A stretch of DNA of 64,000 bases from JBCBKU01 sp038521345 (GTDB lineage: Bacteria > Pseudomonadota > Alphaproteobacteria > Rhodobacterales > Rhodobacteraceae), in the NCBI GenBank assembly GCA_038521345.1, contig JBCBKU010000006.1:1-64000 (forward strand), written 5' to 3'. Below, one piece after another: positions 25,416-33,185 of this stretch (positions within the stretch are counted from its first letter, which is position 1; each line of letters begins with the position of its first letter). The translations under genes and the position numbers were made by a program. The notes below the pieces were generated by a model. The model ran no database searches. It worked only from the letters and a program-made list of their open reading frames with translations, and had not been told where the DNA came from.

Positions 25416-26222
25416 TCACGACTTTCGGCGGAACTCGGACGGTGTGGTGCCGGTATTCGACTGGAAGGCGCGGGTGAAATACGCCGCCGAACGGAAGCCG
25501 AGGGATTTCGCAATGCGGTTGACCGGAATGTCGGTCTCCGACAAAAGCCGGCGCGCCTCGTAATGCACCCGATCCTGAACAAGACGCGATGCGGGCCGAC
25601 CGCATGCCTGTTTGCAGACCCGCGTCAGATGCGTCGGCGTCACACCAAGCGCGGCGGCGTAATCGCTGACCGTTTTGCCGCTGCGGAAATCCCGTTCCAG
25701 AAGCGCGGTGAACGCGAAAGCGAGTTGATCGCCCGCCGGGATTTTCTCGCTGCCGATAGGGCCTTCCGCCTGATCAAGGCGGCGCTCAAGCCAAACCGAC
25801 AGAAGACCGGCCTGCGCATCGAGCGCACGCTCGCGTCCCGGCAGCTCCCGCGAAAGCTCGCGATCAAGCCCGTCGATGATCGCCGTGAGCTCAAGCTGTG
25901 ATTGTGCGTCGCGCACACGGATATGCGCGGCCTCGGTCGGCAGGTTCAGCCCGTTCTCACGTGGGAAAAACACGGCCATGCCGAAAACCTGACCCAGCAT
26001 GTCGAATCCATGCATCGTGCCTTCGGGCAAGAACACCGCATTGTGAGGGCCGTAACCGCGCGTTTTGCCAGCAACGGTAATGCGCCCACTTCCTCGTGTG
26101 AACCACAGGAGAAGCGGCCTAGAATAACTGCGCATCGCCTCGACGCGCCAGCGTCCGCCTTGCACAAGTCTTTGTAACGCGTCCACCCGATACGCTGGTG
26201 GCGGCGCAGAATTACCAACCAT
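25416..26222 (-). CDS. AraC-family transcriptional regulator
   Basis: A 268-residue regulator with an N-terminal cupin-like sensing domain (SGRITVAGKTRGYGPHNAVFLPEGTMHGF, residues about 45-75) and a C-terminal AraC DNA-binding domain with two helix-turn-helix units, ending in the signature region IAKSLGFRSAAYFTRAFQSNTGTTPSEFRR. It lies upstream of, and in the same direction as, the solute-binding protein gene, 103 bases away, which makes that gene a plausible target. The effector is unknown. Confidence 0.9.
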   Translation of the reverse strand: MVGNSAPPPAYRVDALQRLVQGGRWRVEAMRSYSRPLLLWFTRGSGRITVAGKTRGYGPHNAVFLPEGTMHGFDMLGQVFGMAVFFPRENGLNLPTEAAHIRVRDAQSQLELTAIIDGLDRELSRELPGRERALDAQAGLLSVWLERRLDQAEGPIGSEKIPAGDQLAFAFTALLERDFRSGKTVSDYAAALGVTPTHLTRVCKQACGRPASRLVQDRVHYEARRLLSETDIPVNRIAKSLGFRSAAYFTRAFQSNTGTTPSEFRRKS

Positions 26223-26346
26223 TTCCCTGGTCCCCCAACCAGTGCGCCTTTTCTTTAGACGCGAATGCGTTCTCCTGCAAGGTGTTGAAACGAGGGGCTT
26301 TCCAACTGTTGCGAGGATGGGGACGATGGGGCCTTTCGCCCTATTT

Positions 26347-27177
26347 TCACTGCCTGATCTGGTGCCAGTGCTGCATTCTTGCGCGGAACCATGTTCTTTG
26401 TTTCTTGGCGTATTGGCGGGTCAACGCCGCAATTCGCGCGCGAACCTGCTCATCCGACAGGGCACCGCGGACATGTGCCACTAGGTCTGCCGCGCCGATC
26501 GCTTTCGCGGATGGAAGATCCGGCCGGAAGTCCGGCGCATTCCTTTGGGCCTCGTTCACGACGCCCGCGGCAAACATGGCCTCCAGTCGCGCATCGATGC
26601 GCGGGTCGAGCCACTCTTTCGGCGCGTCGAGAACGAAAGCGGCTGCCTCAGAAAGAGGAAGAAGTGGTGGCGGGGTCGCGTCCTGCCACTCGGCGATCCC
26701 GCGTCCCGTCGCCTTGAGAACCTCCCACGCACGCTGAACGCGCATGGGGTTGGCGGTGTCGATCCGCTTGTGGGACGCCGCGTCCAACTCGGGCAACAGT
26801 GCCGCGTGACCGGCGGCAGCAATCCGGGACATGGCCTCGTCGCGAATCGCATCCGGGGTCGGCGGGATGTCGGCCAAACCTTCGGTAAGCGCGGTGAAGT
26901 AGAGCCCGGTGCCCCCAACGATGATCGACCGCTCGTGGCCGAGAATAGGCGCGACATCGCGCAACCAGTGCCCGACGGAATAGGCCTTGGTGCCCGGAAC
27001 GTGCCCATAAAGAAGATGCGGGGCCCGTTCGCGATCTTCCGGCCCGGGCCGGGCGGTCAGAATCTCCCAGTCGGCAAAGACCTGCAGTGCATCGGCGTTC
27101 ACGATGACGCCGCCCTCGGTTTCGGCCAGTTGAAGCGCCAGCGCCGATTTTCCCGATGCAGTCGGGCCCGCAATCAA
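26347..27177 (-). CDS. miaA: tRNA dimethylallyltransferase
   Basis: Adds dimethylallyl to A37 of tRNAs reading UNN codons, the first step toward ms2i6A. The P-loop AGPTASGKS opens the protein, followed by VNADALQVFADWEILTARP and VGGTGLYFTALTEG; the C-terminal TRQYAKKQRTWFR is the family's tRNA-binding signature. The annotated TTG start gives 276 residues but lacks a Shine-Dalgarno and leaves only two residues before the P-loop motif. The frame stays open upstream as ...HKPVLIAGPTAS, so the true N-terminus is probably some residues longer. It is divergent from pyrH. Confidence 0.92.
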   Translation of the reverse strand: MIAGPTASGKSALALQLAETEGGVIVNADALQVFADWEILTARPGPEDRERAPHLLYGHVPGTKAYSVGHWLRDVAPILGHERSIIVGGTGLYFTALTEGLADIPPTPDAIRDEAMSRIAAAGHAALLPELDAASHKRIDTANPMRVQRAWEVLKATGRGIAEWQDATPPPLLPLSEAAAFVLDAPKEWLDPRIDARLEAMFAAGVVNEAQRNAPDFRPDLPSAKAIGAADLVAHVRGALSDEQVRARIAALTRQYAKKQRTWFRARMQHWHQIRQ

Positions 27178-27306
27178 GACTGGTTTGTGCGCGCCGGCCT
27201 CGGCGCGAAGAGTTGAGAGGGCGGTCAGGGCTGGACTCCGTCGTTGAACCCGCGCGCCTTTTCGGACATTTTCCGGCCCAGTGCAAAAGACGGGCAGGGG
27301 GCGGTC

Positions 27307-28065
27307 ATGAACGACACCACGACAAGCGACGTGGAGGCGGCAACGACAGCACCGGACCCGTCCTACAAAAGAGTGCTGCTCAAGATCTCAGGTGAAGCGC
27401 TGATGGGGGATCTGGGCTACGGTCTGCATCCGCCGACCGTGCAGCGTATCGCCCGCGAAGTGAAATCGGTCCATGATCTCGGCGTCGAGATCTGCATGGT
27501 GATCGGCGGCGGCAACATCTTCCGCGGTCTCGCCGGATCGGCTCAGGGTATGGAGCGGACGACCGCCGATTACATGGGGATGCTGGCGACCGTGATGAAC
27601 GCGCTGGCGATGCAGTCGGCCCTCGAGGGCATGGGCGTCTTCACCCGTGTCATTTCCGCGATCCGCATGGATGAGGTGGCCGAACCCTATATCCGCCGCC
27701 GCGCCGTCCGGCATCTTGAGAAAGCGCGGGTCATCATCTTTGCGGCAGGGACCGGAAATCCCTACTTCACCACCGACACGGCGGCGACGCTGCGGGCCAG
27801 CGAGATGGCGTGCGAGGCGATCTTCAAAGGCACGAAGGTGGACGGGGTCTACGACAAGGACCCGATGAAGCACGACGATGCCAAACGGTATAACGACATC
27901 ACCTATGACGACGTTCTGCGCATGAACCTCAAGGTCATGGATGCCTCTGCAATCGCGCTTGCCCGTGACAATGACCTGCCGATCATCGTGTTCTCGCTGG
28001 ATGAACCCGGAGGCTTCCGGGGCATTCTGGCCGGGCAGGGGACGTATACGCGCGTTCATCACTAA
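27307..28065 (+). CDS. pyrH: UMP kinase
   Basis: Phosphorylates UMP to UDP in pyrimidine synthesis; an amino-acid-kinase-fold hexamer. The 252-residue protein shows RVLLKISGEALMGD, IGGGNIFRG, the TGNPYFTTDTAA block and KGTKVDGVYDKDPMK. The ATG at 27307 starts a 20-residue Thr/Asp-rich leader before the conserved core. It begins the long envelope and translation run of the window, with frr 157 bases downstream. Confidence 0.96.
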   Translation: MNDTTTSDVEAATTAPDPSYKRVLLKISGEALMGDLGYGLHPPTVQRIAREVKSVHDLGVEICMVIGGGNIFRGLAGSAQGMERTTADYMGMLATVMNALAMQSALEGMGVFTRVISAIRMDEVAEPYIRRRAVRHLEKARVIIFAAGTGNPYFTTDTAATLRASEMACEAIFKGTKVDGVYDKDPMKHDDAKRYNDITYDDVLRMNLKVMDASAIALARDNDLPIIVFSLDEPGGFRGILAGQGTYTRVHH

Positions 28066-28222
28066 GGGGCGTCTCCCGAGCGGCCCCTCGCCCGAGGCCC
28101 GGTTTGAGCGGAGGACGGTCACATGCCTCAATTTGCTCCAGCGCTTGCCTTTTAACTGCCCATTGTTGCGATTATAGGACCATAAGGTGCGCCGAAGTGC
28201 GCATATGAGCGGGGGTAGACGA

Positions 28223-28789
28223 ATGGCAGACGACGATCTTGAGCCGGATCTGGACGACCTGCAGCGCCGGATGGACGGAGCCATGACCGCGCTTCGCACT
28301 GAATTCGCAACACTTCGGACGGGCCGCGCGGCTGCGTCTATGCTGGATCCGATCACCGTGGATGCCTATGGCGCGATGACACCTCTTAACCAGGTGGGAA
28401 CGGTGAACGTGCCAGAACCGCGCATGATTACGGTCAATATCTGGGACAAGGCGCTCGTGGGTAAGGCAGAGAAGGCGATCCGCGAATCCGGCCTCGGGAT
28501 CAATCCCCAGGTTGACGGGACGATCATTCGTCTTCCGATTCCCGAACTGAACGAAGAGCGTCGGCGCGAACTGACGAAAGTTGCTGCGCAATACGCCGAG
28601 AATGCGCGCGTCGCGATCCGGAATGTGCGCCGTGACGGTATGGAACAGCTCAAGCGGGCCAAATCGGCCGGCATGGGCGAGGATGATCACAAGGTTTGGA
28701 CGGACGAGGTACAATCGCTGACCGACGCGGCCATCGCCGGCATCGACAAGGCGCTTGAGACCAAACAGGACGAAATCATGCAGGTTTGA
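28223..28789 (+). CDS. frr: Ribosome recycling factor
   Basis: Works with EF-G to split post-termination ribosomes. The 188-residue protein has the standard three-helix bundle pattern, with FATLRTGRAAASMLDPITVDAYG near the N-terminus and the hinge LPIPELNEERRRELTK. The start at 28223 is the family-typical one; two upstream in-frame ATGs would add 12 non-conserved residues. The 157-base leader after pyrH has a GATTATAG hexamer near 28170-28177 that could be a -10 element; that is a weak suggestion. uppS follows 34 bases later. Confidence 0.96.
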   Translation: MADDDLEPDLDDLQRRMDGAMTALRTEFATLRTGRAAASMLDPITVDAYGAMTPLNQVGTVNVPEPRMITVNIWDKALVGKAEKAIRESGLGINPQVDGTIIRLPIPELNEERRRELTKVAAQYAENARVAIRNVRRDGMEQLKRAKSAGMGEDDHKVWTDEVQSLTDAAIAGIDKALETKQDEIMQV

Positions 28790-28823
28790 TCCTGCGACAC
28801 GCATTTTGAACGAGGAGTCCCTT

Positions 28824-29552
28824 TTGCCTGAAGATTTCGCCAATATCGACGAAGGTCCGGGACATGTCGCAATCATCATGGACGGCAATGGCCGGTGGGC
28901 GCAGGCCCGCGGCCGACCGCGGCTTTACGGACACCATGCCGGTGCAAAGCGCGTTCGGGAAATTGTCGAGGCTTGCCCGGATCTTGGGGTGAAGTACCTC
29001 ACCGTATTCGCCTTTTCGACCGAGAACTGGAAACGAACCCAGGCGGAGGTTTCGGGGCTGATGGCGCTGTTCCGGCGCTACATCACCCGCGAGGCTCAGG
29101 CTCTTATCGACAACGGCATTCGCGTTCGGTTCATCGGCGATCGCATGAAGCTTGACGAGACGCTCGTGCGGCTGATGGACGAACTCGAGCTGATGACGGC
29201 GCACAACGATCTCGTGCACCTGACCATCGCCCTGAATTACGGGGGCCGGGATGAAGTGGCCCGGGCGACAAAGCGTCTGGCCCGTGAGGTTGCCCGCGGC
29301 CGGATCGATCCGGAATCCGTCGACGCCGAGACGCTGGCGCGGTTTCTTGATACCTATGTCTTGCCCGACCCGGATCTTGTGATCCGCACCAGCGGCGAAG
29401 CCCGCATCTCGAACTTCCTTCTCTGGCAGTCGGCCTATGCCGAGTACGAATTCATCGACACGCTCTGGCCTGACTTCACGGCAGCAGAGCTGGCCCGCCT
29501 TGTCCGTCAGTATGGACGGCGCGAGCGACGCTACGGTGCCGTGCCCGGATGA
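28824..29552 (+). CDS. uppS: Undecaprenyl diphosphate synthase (cis-prenyltransferase)
   Basis: Makes the C55 lipid carrier for peptidoglycan and other cell-wall polymers by adding isopentenyl units to farnesyl diphosphate. 242 residues with the catalytic Asp20 in HVAIIMDGNGRWA, the FAFSTENWKR block and the C-terminal DLVIRTSGEARISNFLLWQSAYAE signature. The TTG start at 28824 follows GAGGAG by 7 bases and begins at the family-typical point; a longer frame overlaps frr. The stop overlaps cdsA (ATGA). Confidence 0.95.
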   Translation: MPEDFANIDEGPGHVAIIMDGNGRWAQARGRPRLYGHHAGAKRVREIVEACPDLGVKYLTVFAFSTENWKRTQAEVSGLMALFRRYITREAQALIDNGIRVRFIGDRMKLDETLVRLMDELELMTAHNDLVHLTIALNYGGRDEVARATKRLAREVARGRIDPESVDAETLARFLDTYVLPDPDLVIRTSGEARISNFLLWQSAYAEYEFIDTLWPDFTAAELARLVRQYGRRERRYGAVPG

Positions 29553-30334
29553 GCCCGGGCGGCGGGGCATGGGATGACCTCTCGGCCCGGCTGATTTCGG
29601 CAGGCGCGATGGCCGCCGTGGGCCTCGGTGCGATGGCGGCAGGCGGTGTGTGGTTTGCCGCAGTCATCGCCACGGTCAGCGGCCTCATGATCTGGGAACT
29701 GGCGCGCATGCTGGGCACGCCTTGGGCCACAGCGCTTGGCATTGCCTGCGGGGCCGGGGTGTTCATAACCCGTTCGCTTACCGGGATCTGGGATCCCTCG
29801 ATCCTTGCTCCGCCCATACTCCTTGGCGTTCTTCTGACACCACGGGGCAAGCCCATCTTCGCGGTTGGCGCGACGGCGCTCGTCCTCGCAGGGTGGGGTT
29901 TGGTGGAATTCCGCGCGGAATACGGCGTTCTCTGGCTCTTCTGGCTCGTACTAGTCGTCGTTGCGACGGATGTCGCGGGGTACTTCGCCGGCAAGGCAAT
30001 CGGCGGGCCAAAGTTCTGGCCGACACTCAGCCCCAAGAAGACATGGGCCGGCGTCATCGCGGGCTGGACCGCAGCACTTGGCGTCGGGGCGGTTTTCTTG
30101 TCTTTCACGACGGCCGGGCCCGCGCTTCTTTGGATCTCGGTCCTCTTGTCCTTCTCGTCACAAATGGGCGACATTCTGGAAAGTGCACTGAAGCGGCATG
30201 TGGGTGTGAAGGACACGTCCCAACTTATCCCCGGACACGGCGGTCTGCTGGACCGGTTCGACGGGCTTCTCGGCGCGGCGCTCTTCATGATGCTCGTGGC
30301 GCTTCTGACGGATGTTCCCGTTGTCCGGGTCTGA
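29549..30334 (+). CDS. cdsA: Phosphatidate cytidylyltransferase
   Basis: Makes CDP-diacylglycerol from CTP and phosphatidic acid at the inner membrane, the branch point for phospholipids. The 261-residue polytopic protein ends in the family signature SALKRHVGVKDTSQLIPGHGGLLDRFDGLLGA with its conserved Asp and Arg residues. It overlaps uppS by 4 bases and is followed almost directly by dxr. Its own product feeds pgpA, which is also in this window. Confidence 0.95.
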   Translation: MSPGGGAWDDLSARLISAGAMAAVGLGAMAAGGVWFAAVIATVSGLMIWELARMLGTPWATALGIACGAGVFITRSLTGIWDPSILAPPILLGVLLTPRGKPIFAVGATALVLAGWGLVEFRAEYGVLWLFWLVLVVVATDVAGYFAGKAIGGPKFWPTLSPKKTWAGVIAGWTAALGVGAVFLSFTTAGPALLWISVLLSFSSQMGDILESALKRHVGVKDTSQLIPGHGGLLDRFDGLLGAALFMMLVALLTDVPVVRV

Positions 30335-30338
30335 AGTG

Positions 30339-31514
30339 GTGCGCCGCGTCTCCGTTTTTGGAGCCACCGGGTCGATCGGGCAGAACACGCTCGACCTGAT
30401 CCGCCGGGACCGGGCCAGCACCCGCGTCGTCGCCCTGAGCGGCGGGCACAATGTGGAGCAACTGGCGGCAGATGCGCGGGATCTTGGCGCCGAAATCGCC
30501 ATTACCGCCTTCGACGCGGCCTATCCCGCGCTTAGAAAGGCGCTCGAGGGTTCGGGGATCGAGGCGGCGGCAGGGCCTGATGCGCTGTGCGAGGCTGCAA
30601 TGCGCCCGGCCGATTGGATCATGTCCGCGATTGTCGGCGCCGCCGGTCTTCCGCCCGGCCTGACGGCACTGCAGCAAGGCACCACGCTCGCGCTCGCGAA
30701 CAAGGAAAGCCTTGTCTGTGCGGGCCCGCTGCTCATGGAGACCGCACGTCGGCATGGCGCCACCATCCTTCCTGTCGACAGCGAGCATTCGGCGGTGTTC
30801 CAGGCGCTTGTGGGCGAAGACCCGGCCGCCGTCGAACGCGTCGTCATCACGGCTTCCGGCGGTGCCTTCCGCGACTGGCCGACCGAACGGTTGTCCTCGG
30901 CGACCCCGGATCAGGCGGCGACCCATCCCAATTGGGACATGGGCACGCGCATCACGATCGACAGCGCAACATTATTCAATAAGGCTCTTGAATTAATTGA
31001 AACAAAAGAGTTTTTTGGATTTGCTTCCAAGCAGATCGAGGCGGTAATCCATCCGGAATCCATCATACACGCCCTTGTTGGGTTCCGGGACGGTGCGTTG
31101 ATGGCGCATCTTGGCCCGCCGGACATGCGTCACGCGATCGGCTTTGCTTTGAACTGGCCGGACCGCCGCCATGTGCCCGTGGAACGGCTGGATCTTGCGG
31201 CCCTCGGACAACTGACGTTCCGGCCCCCCGATCCGGATCGGCACCCGGCGTTGCGTCTTGCGGTGCAGGTCATGGAGGCTGGTGGGCTGTCCGGCGCGGT
31301 GTTCAACGCCGCCAAGGAGGCTGCACTTGACGCGTTTCTTGCGCGCGAGATCGGATTCCTCGACATGGCGCGCGTGGTCGAGGCCGTTCTGGACACGATG
31401 ATTGCCGAGGGCGCGACAATGGCGCAGTTCAGCCTTGATAATGTCATTGAGGTCGACCACATCGCTAGGCAACGCGCGCGAGGCGCCATCCAACATGGGC
31501 AGGTGACGGGCTGA
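30339..31514 (+). CDS. dxr: 1-deoxy-D-xylulose 5-phosphate reductoisomerase
   Basis: First committed step of the MEP isoprenoid pathway, NADPH-dependent, cytosolic. About 391 residues: Rossmann motif VFGATGSIGQNTL at the N-terminus, LANKESLVCAG, the metal-binding PVDSEHSAVFQ, and the substrate-site block IHPESIIHALV. The GTG at 30339 gives the usual MRRVS-type N-terminus; a GTG one codon earlier or an ATG at 30312 (overlapping cdsA) are alternatives. Codons for residues about 211-231 are strongly AT-rich, unlike the rest of the gene (listed separately). rseP begins 1 base after the stop. Confidence 0.95.
   Translation: MRRVSVFGATGSIGQNTLDLIRRDRASTRVVALSGGHNVEQLAADARDLGAEIAITAFDAAYPALRKALEGSGIEAAAGPDALCEAAMRPADWIMSAIVGAAGLPPGLTALQQGTTLALANKESLVCAGPLLMETARRHGATILPVDSEHSAVFQALVGEDPAAVERVVITASGGAFRDWPTERLSSATPDQAATHPNWDMGTRITIDSATLFNKALELIETKEFFGFASKQIEAVIHPESIIHALVGFRDGALMAHLGPPDMRHAIGFALNWPDRRHVPVERLDLAALGQLTFRPPDPDRHPALRLAVQVMEAGGLSGAVFNAAKEAALDAFLAREIGFLDMARVVEAVLDTMIAEGATMAQFSLDNVIEVDHIARQRARGAIQHGQVTG
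30971..31030 (+). other. AT-rich island inside dxr
   Basis: By hand count 16 of these 60 bases are G or C (about 27 percent), in a gene and window that are otherwise around 60 percent or more. Codons such as TTA, AAT, ATT, ACA, AAA, TTT and GGA replace the usual GC-ending ones, while the encoded protein (LFNKALELIETKEFFGF in outline) remains a plausible Dxr helix. Confidence 0.75.
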
Positions 31515-31515
31515 C

Positions 31516-32853
31516 ATGGACATCATCGGGCTGATTCCCACCTTTGGAAACGTGGTATGGACCGTCGGTGCCTTCATTCTGGCGCTGTCGATCATCGTGT
31601 TCGTCCATGAATACGGTCATTACATCGTCGGCCGCTGGTCGGGGATCTTTGCCGAGGTCTTTTCTGTGGGTTTCGGTCCGGTGATCTGGTCGCGCACCGA
31701 CAGCCGCGGCACGAAGTGGCAGATTGCTGCGCTCCCGCTGGGCGGATACGTCAAGTTTCTCGGTGATGCGAATGCCGCCAGTGCCCCGGACAGCGGCGCG
31801 CTGGACGTACTCACCGAGGAAGAGCGGCGCCATACGATGACCGGGGCGCCGCTTTGGGCGCGGGCCGCCACCGTTGCAGCGGGCCCGATCTTCAATTTCA
31901 TTCTGTCGATTTTGGTGTTCACGGGCTTCATCTTCTGGTCGGGCGTCCCAAAGGATCCGCTGACGGTCGACACGCTGGTCGACGTCCCGGTTTCGGTTCA
32001 GGAACTTCAACCGGGTGATGAGATTATCGAGATCGCCGGCCTGCCGGCGCCCGATGTGGCGGGGTTTGCAGCCATGGTTCGCGAATTGCCGCCCGAGGCC
32101 GTGCTGGACTACCTCGTGCGCCGGGATGGCGTCGAAATCGCCGTCCGTGCGCCTCATCCGCAATTGCCCATTGCCAGTTCGATCATCCCGCAATCCGCGG
32201 CTGCCGAGGCTGACCTTCAGGCAGGCGACTACATCCTGGCGATCGATGGCGAGACCGTGGGCGTTTTCGACGATCTGGTCGCCAAGGTGGCAGAGAAGGG
32301 CGGGGAATCGAGGCGGTTGACCGTCTGGCGCGCCGGTGAAGAGCTTGAGGTCACGCTGACGCCCCGTGAAAGCGACCTGCCAACCGAGGACGGCGGCTTT
32401 GAGAAAAGGTACCTGATCGGGATCTCGAGCGGACTATATTTCACGACAGAGATGCGCCTGCCGGGCGTGTCCGAGGCCCTGGGGAACGGGGTCGAGCGAA
32501 CATGGGACATCGTCCAGTCCTCTGTTTCGGGCATTTATCACATCCTGATCGGGGCGATCTCGACCTGCAACCTTCAGGGTCCGATCAGTATTGCCGAGAC
32601 CTCGGGCGAACAGGCCGGTCAAGGCCTCCCAAGCTTCATCTGGTGGATCGCAGTCCTTTCGACCGCCATCGGGTTCGTTAACCTTCTGCCCATTCCCGTG
32701 CTGGACGGTGGGCACCTTGTTTTTCACGCGTGGGAGGCGGTCACGGGCCGCCCACCATCCGAGCAGGCCTTGCGCGTCGCCATGACGGCGGGGCTGGCGG
32801 TGATGTTGTCCTTGATGGTGTTCGCGCTCTCCAACGACCTGTTCTGCCCCTAA
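31516..32853 (+). CDS. rseP: Site-2 intramembrane metalloprotease RseP
   Basis: An inner-membrane zinc protease that in proteobacteria cleaves anti-sigma factors in the envelope stress response. The 445-residue protein has the zinc motif HEYGH (His31, Glu32, His35) in the first membrane segment, two periplasmic PDZ domains (the second around ADLQAGDYILAIDGETV), and the third zinc ligand region NLLPIPVLDGGH near the C-terminus. Its position between dxr and bamA is the classic order. No anti-sigma substrate is encoded nearby. Confidence 0.95.
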   Translation: MDIIGLIPTFGNVVWTVGAFILALSIIVFVHEYGHYIVGRWSGIFAEVFSVGFGPVIWSRTDSRGTKWQIAALPLGGYVKFLGDANAASAPDSGALDVLTEEERRHTMTGAPLWARAATVAAGPIFNFILSILVFTGFIFWSGVPKDPLTVDTLVDVPVSVQELQPGDEIIEIAGLPAPDVAGFAAMVRELPPEAVLDYLVRRDGVEIAVRAPHPQLPIASSIIPQSAAAEADLQAGDYILAIDGETVGVFDDLVAKVAEKGGESRRLTVWRAGEELEVTLTPRESDLPTEDGGFEKRYLIGISSGLYFTTEMRLPGVSEALGNGVERTWDIVQSSVSGIYHILIGAISTCNLQGPISIAETSGEQAGQGLPSFIWWIAVLSTAIGFVNLLPIPVLDGGHLVFHAWEAVTGRPPSEQALRVAMTAGLAVMLSLMVFALSNDLFCP

Positions 32854-32918
32854 TCTCCGCCACTTAAGGGGCACGCGGACGCCGCGGTTTCGCCACAATC
32901 AAGCGTCATCATGGCGCC

Positions 32919-33068
32919 ATGGTCACCAGCCGTTCGCATCCCCTTGGCACTATGCCGCTGCGCTACCGCGGGCTTCGGATCCTTATGGATCTGAACCTCG
33001 ACCGTTTGCTCTATGTCGGTACGATCGTAGCCGCGCTTATGCTTGGTGTCTGGCTTTCGCATCCCTGA
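32919..33068 (+). CDS. 49-residue putative single-pass membrane protein
   Basis: A short frame between rseP and bamA encoding 49 residues: a basic N-terminal half (about residues 1-29, several Arg) followed by one hydrophobic segment (LLYVGTIVAALMLGVWL, residues about 30-46) and the end SHP. This is a typical layout for a small inner-membrane protein with the N-terminus inside. No strong Shine-Dalgarno is seen before the ATG, and a later in-frame ATG (residue 12 or 23) could be the true start. Whether it is expressed is unknown. Confidence 0.4.
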   Translation: MVTSRSHPLGTMPLRYRGLRILMDLNLDRLLYVGTIVAALMLGVWLSHP

Positions 33069-33185
33069 TCTATCTCAGTTCGTAACCGTCTGACGTTTCG
33101 CGATTTCGCGCCTGCGACCGTTTTGACAGCCTCCGGGATTGTGGATACACGGGTCCGGTCTGGGTGTTTTCGGGGTCCACGTCCC

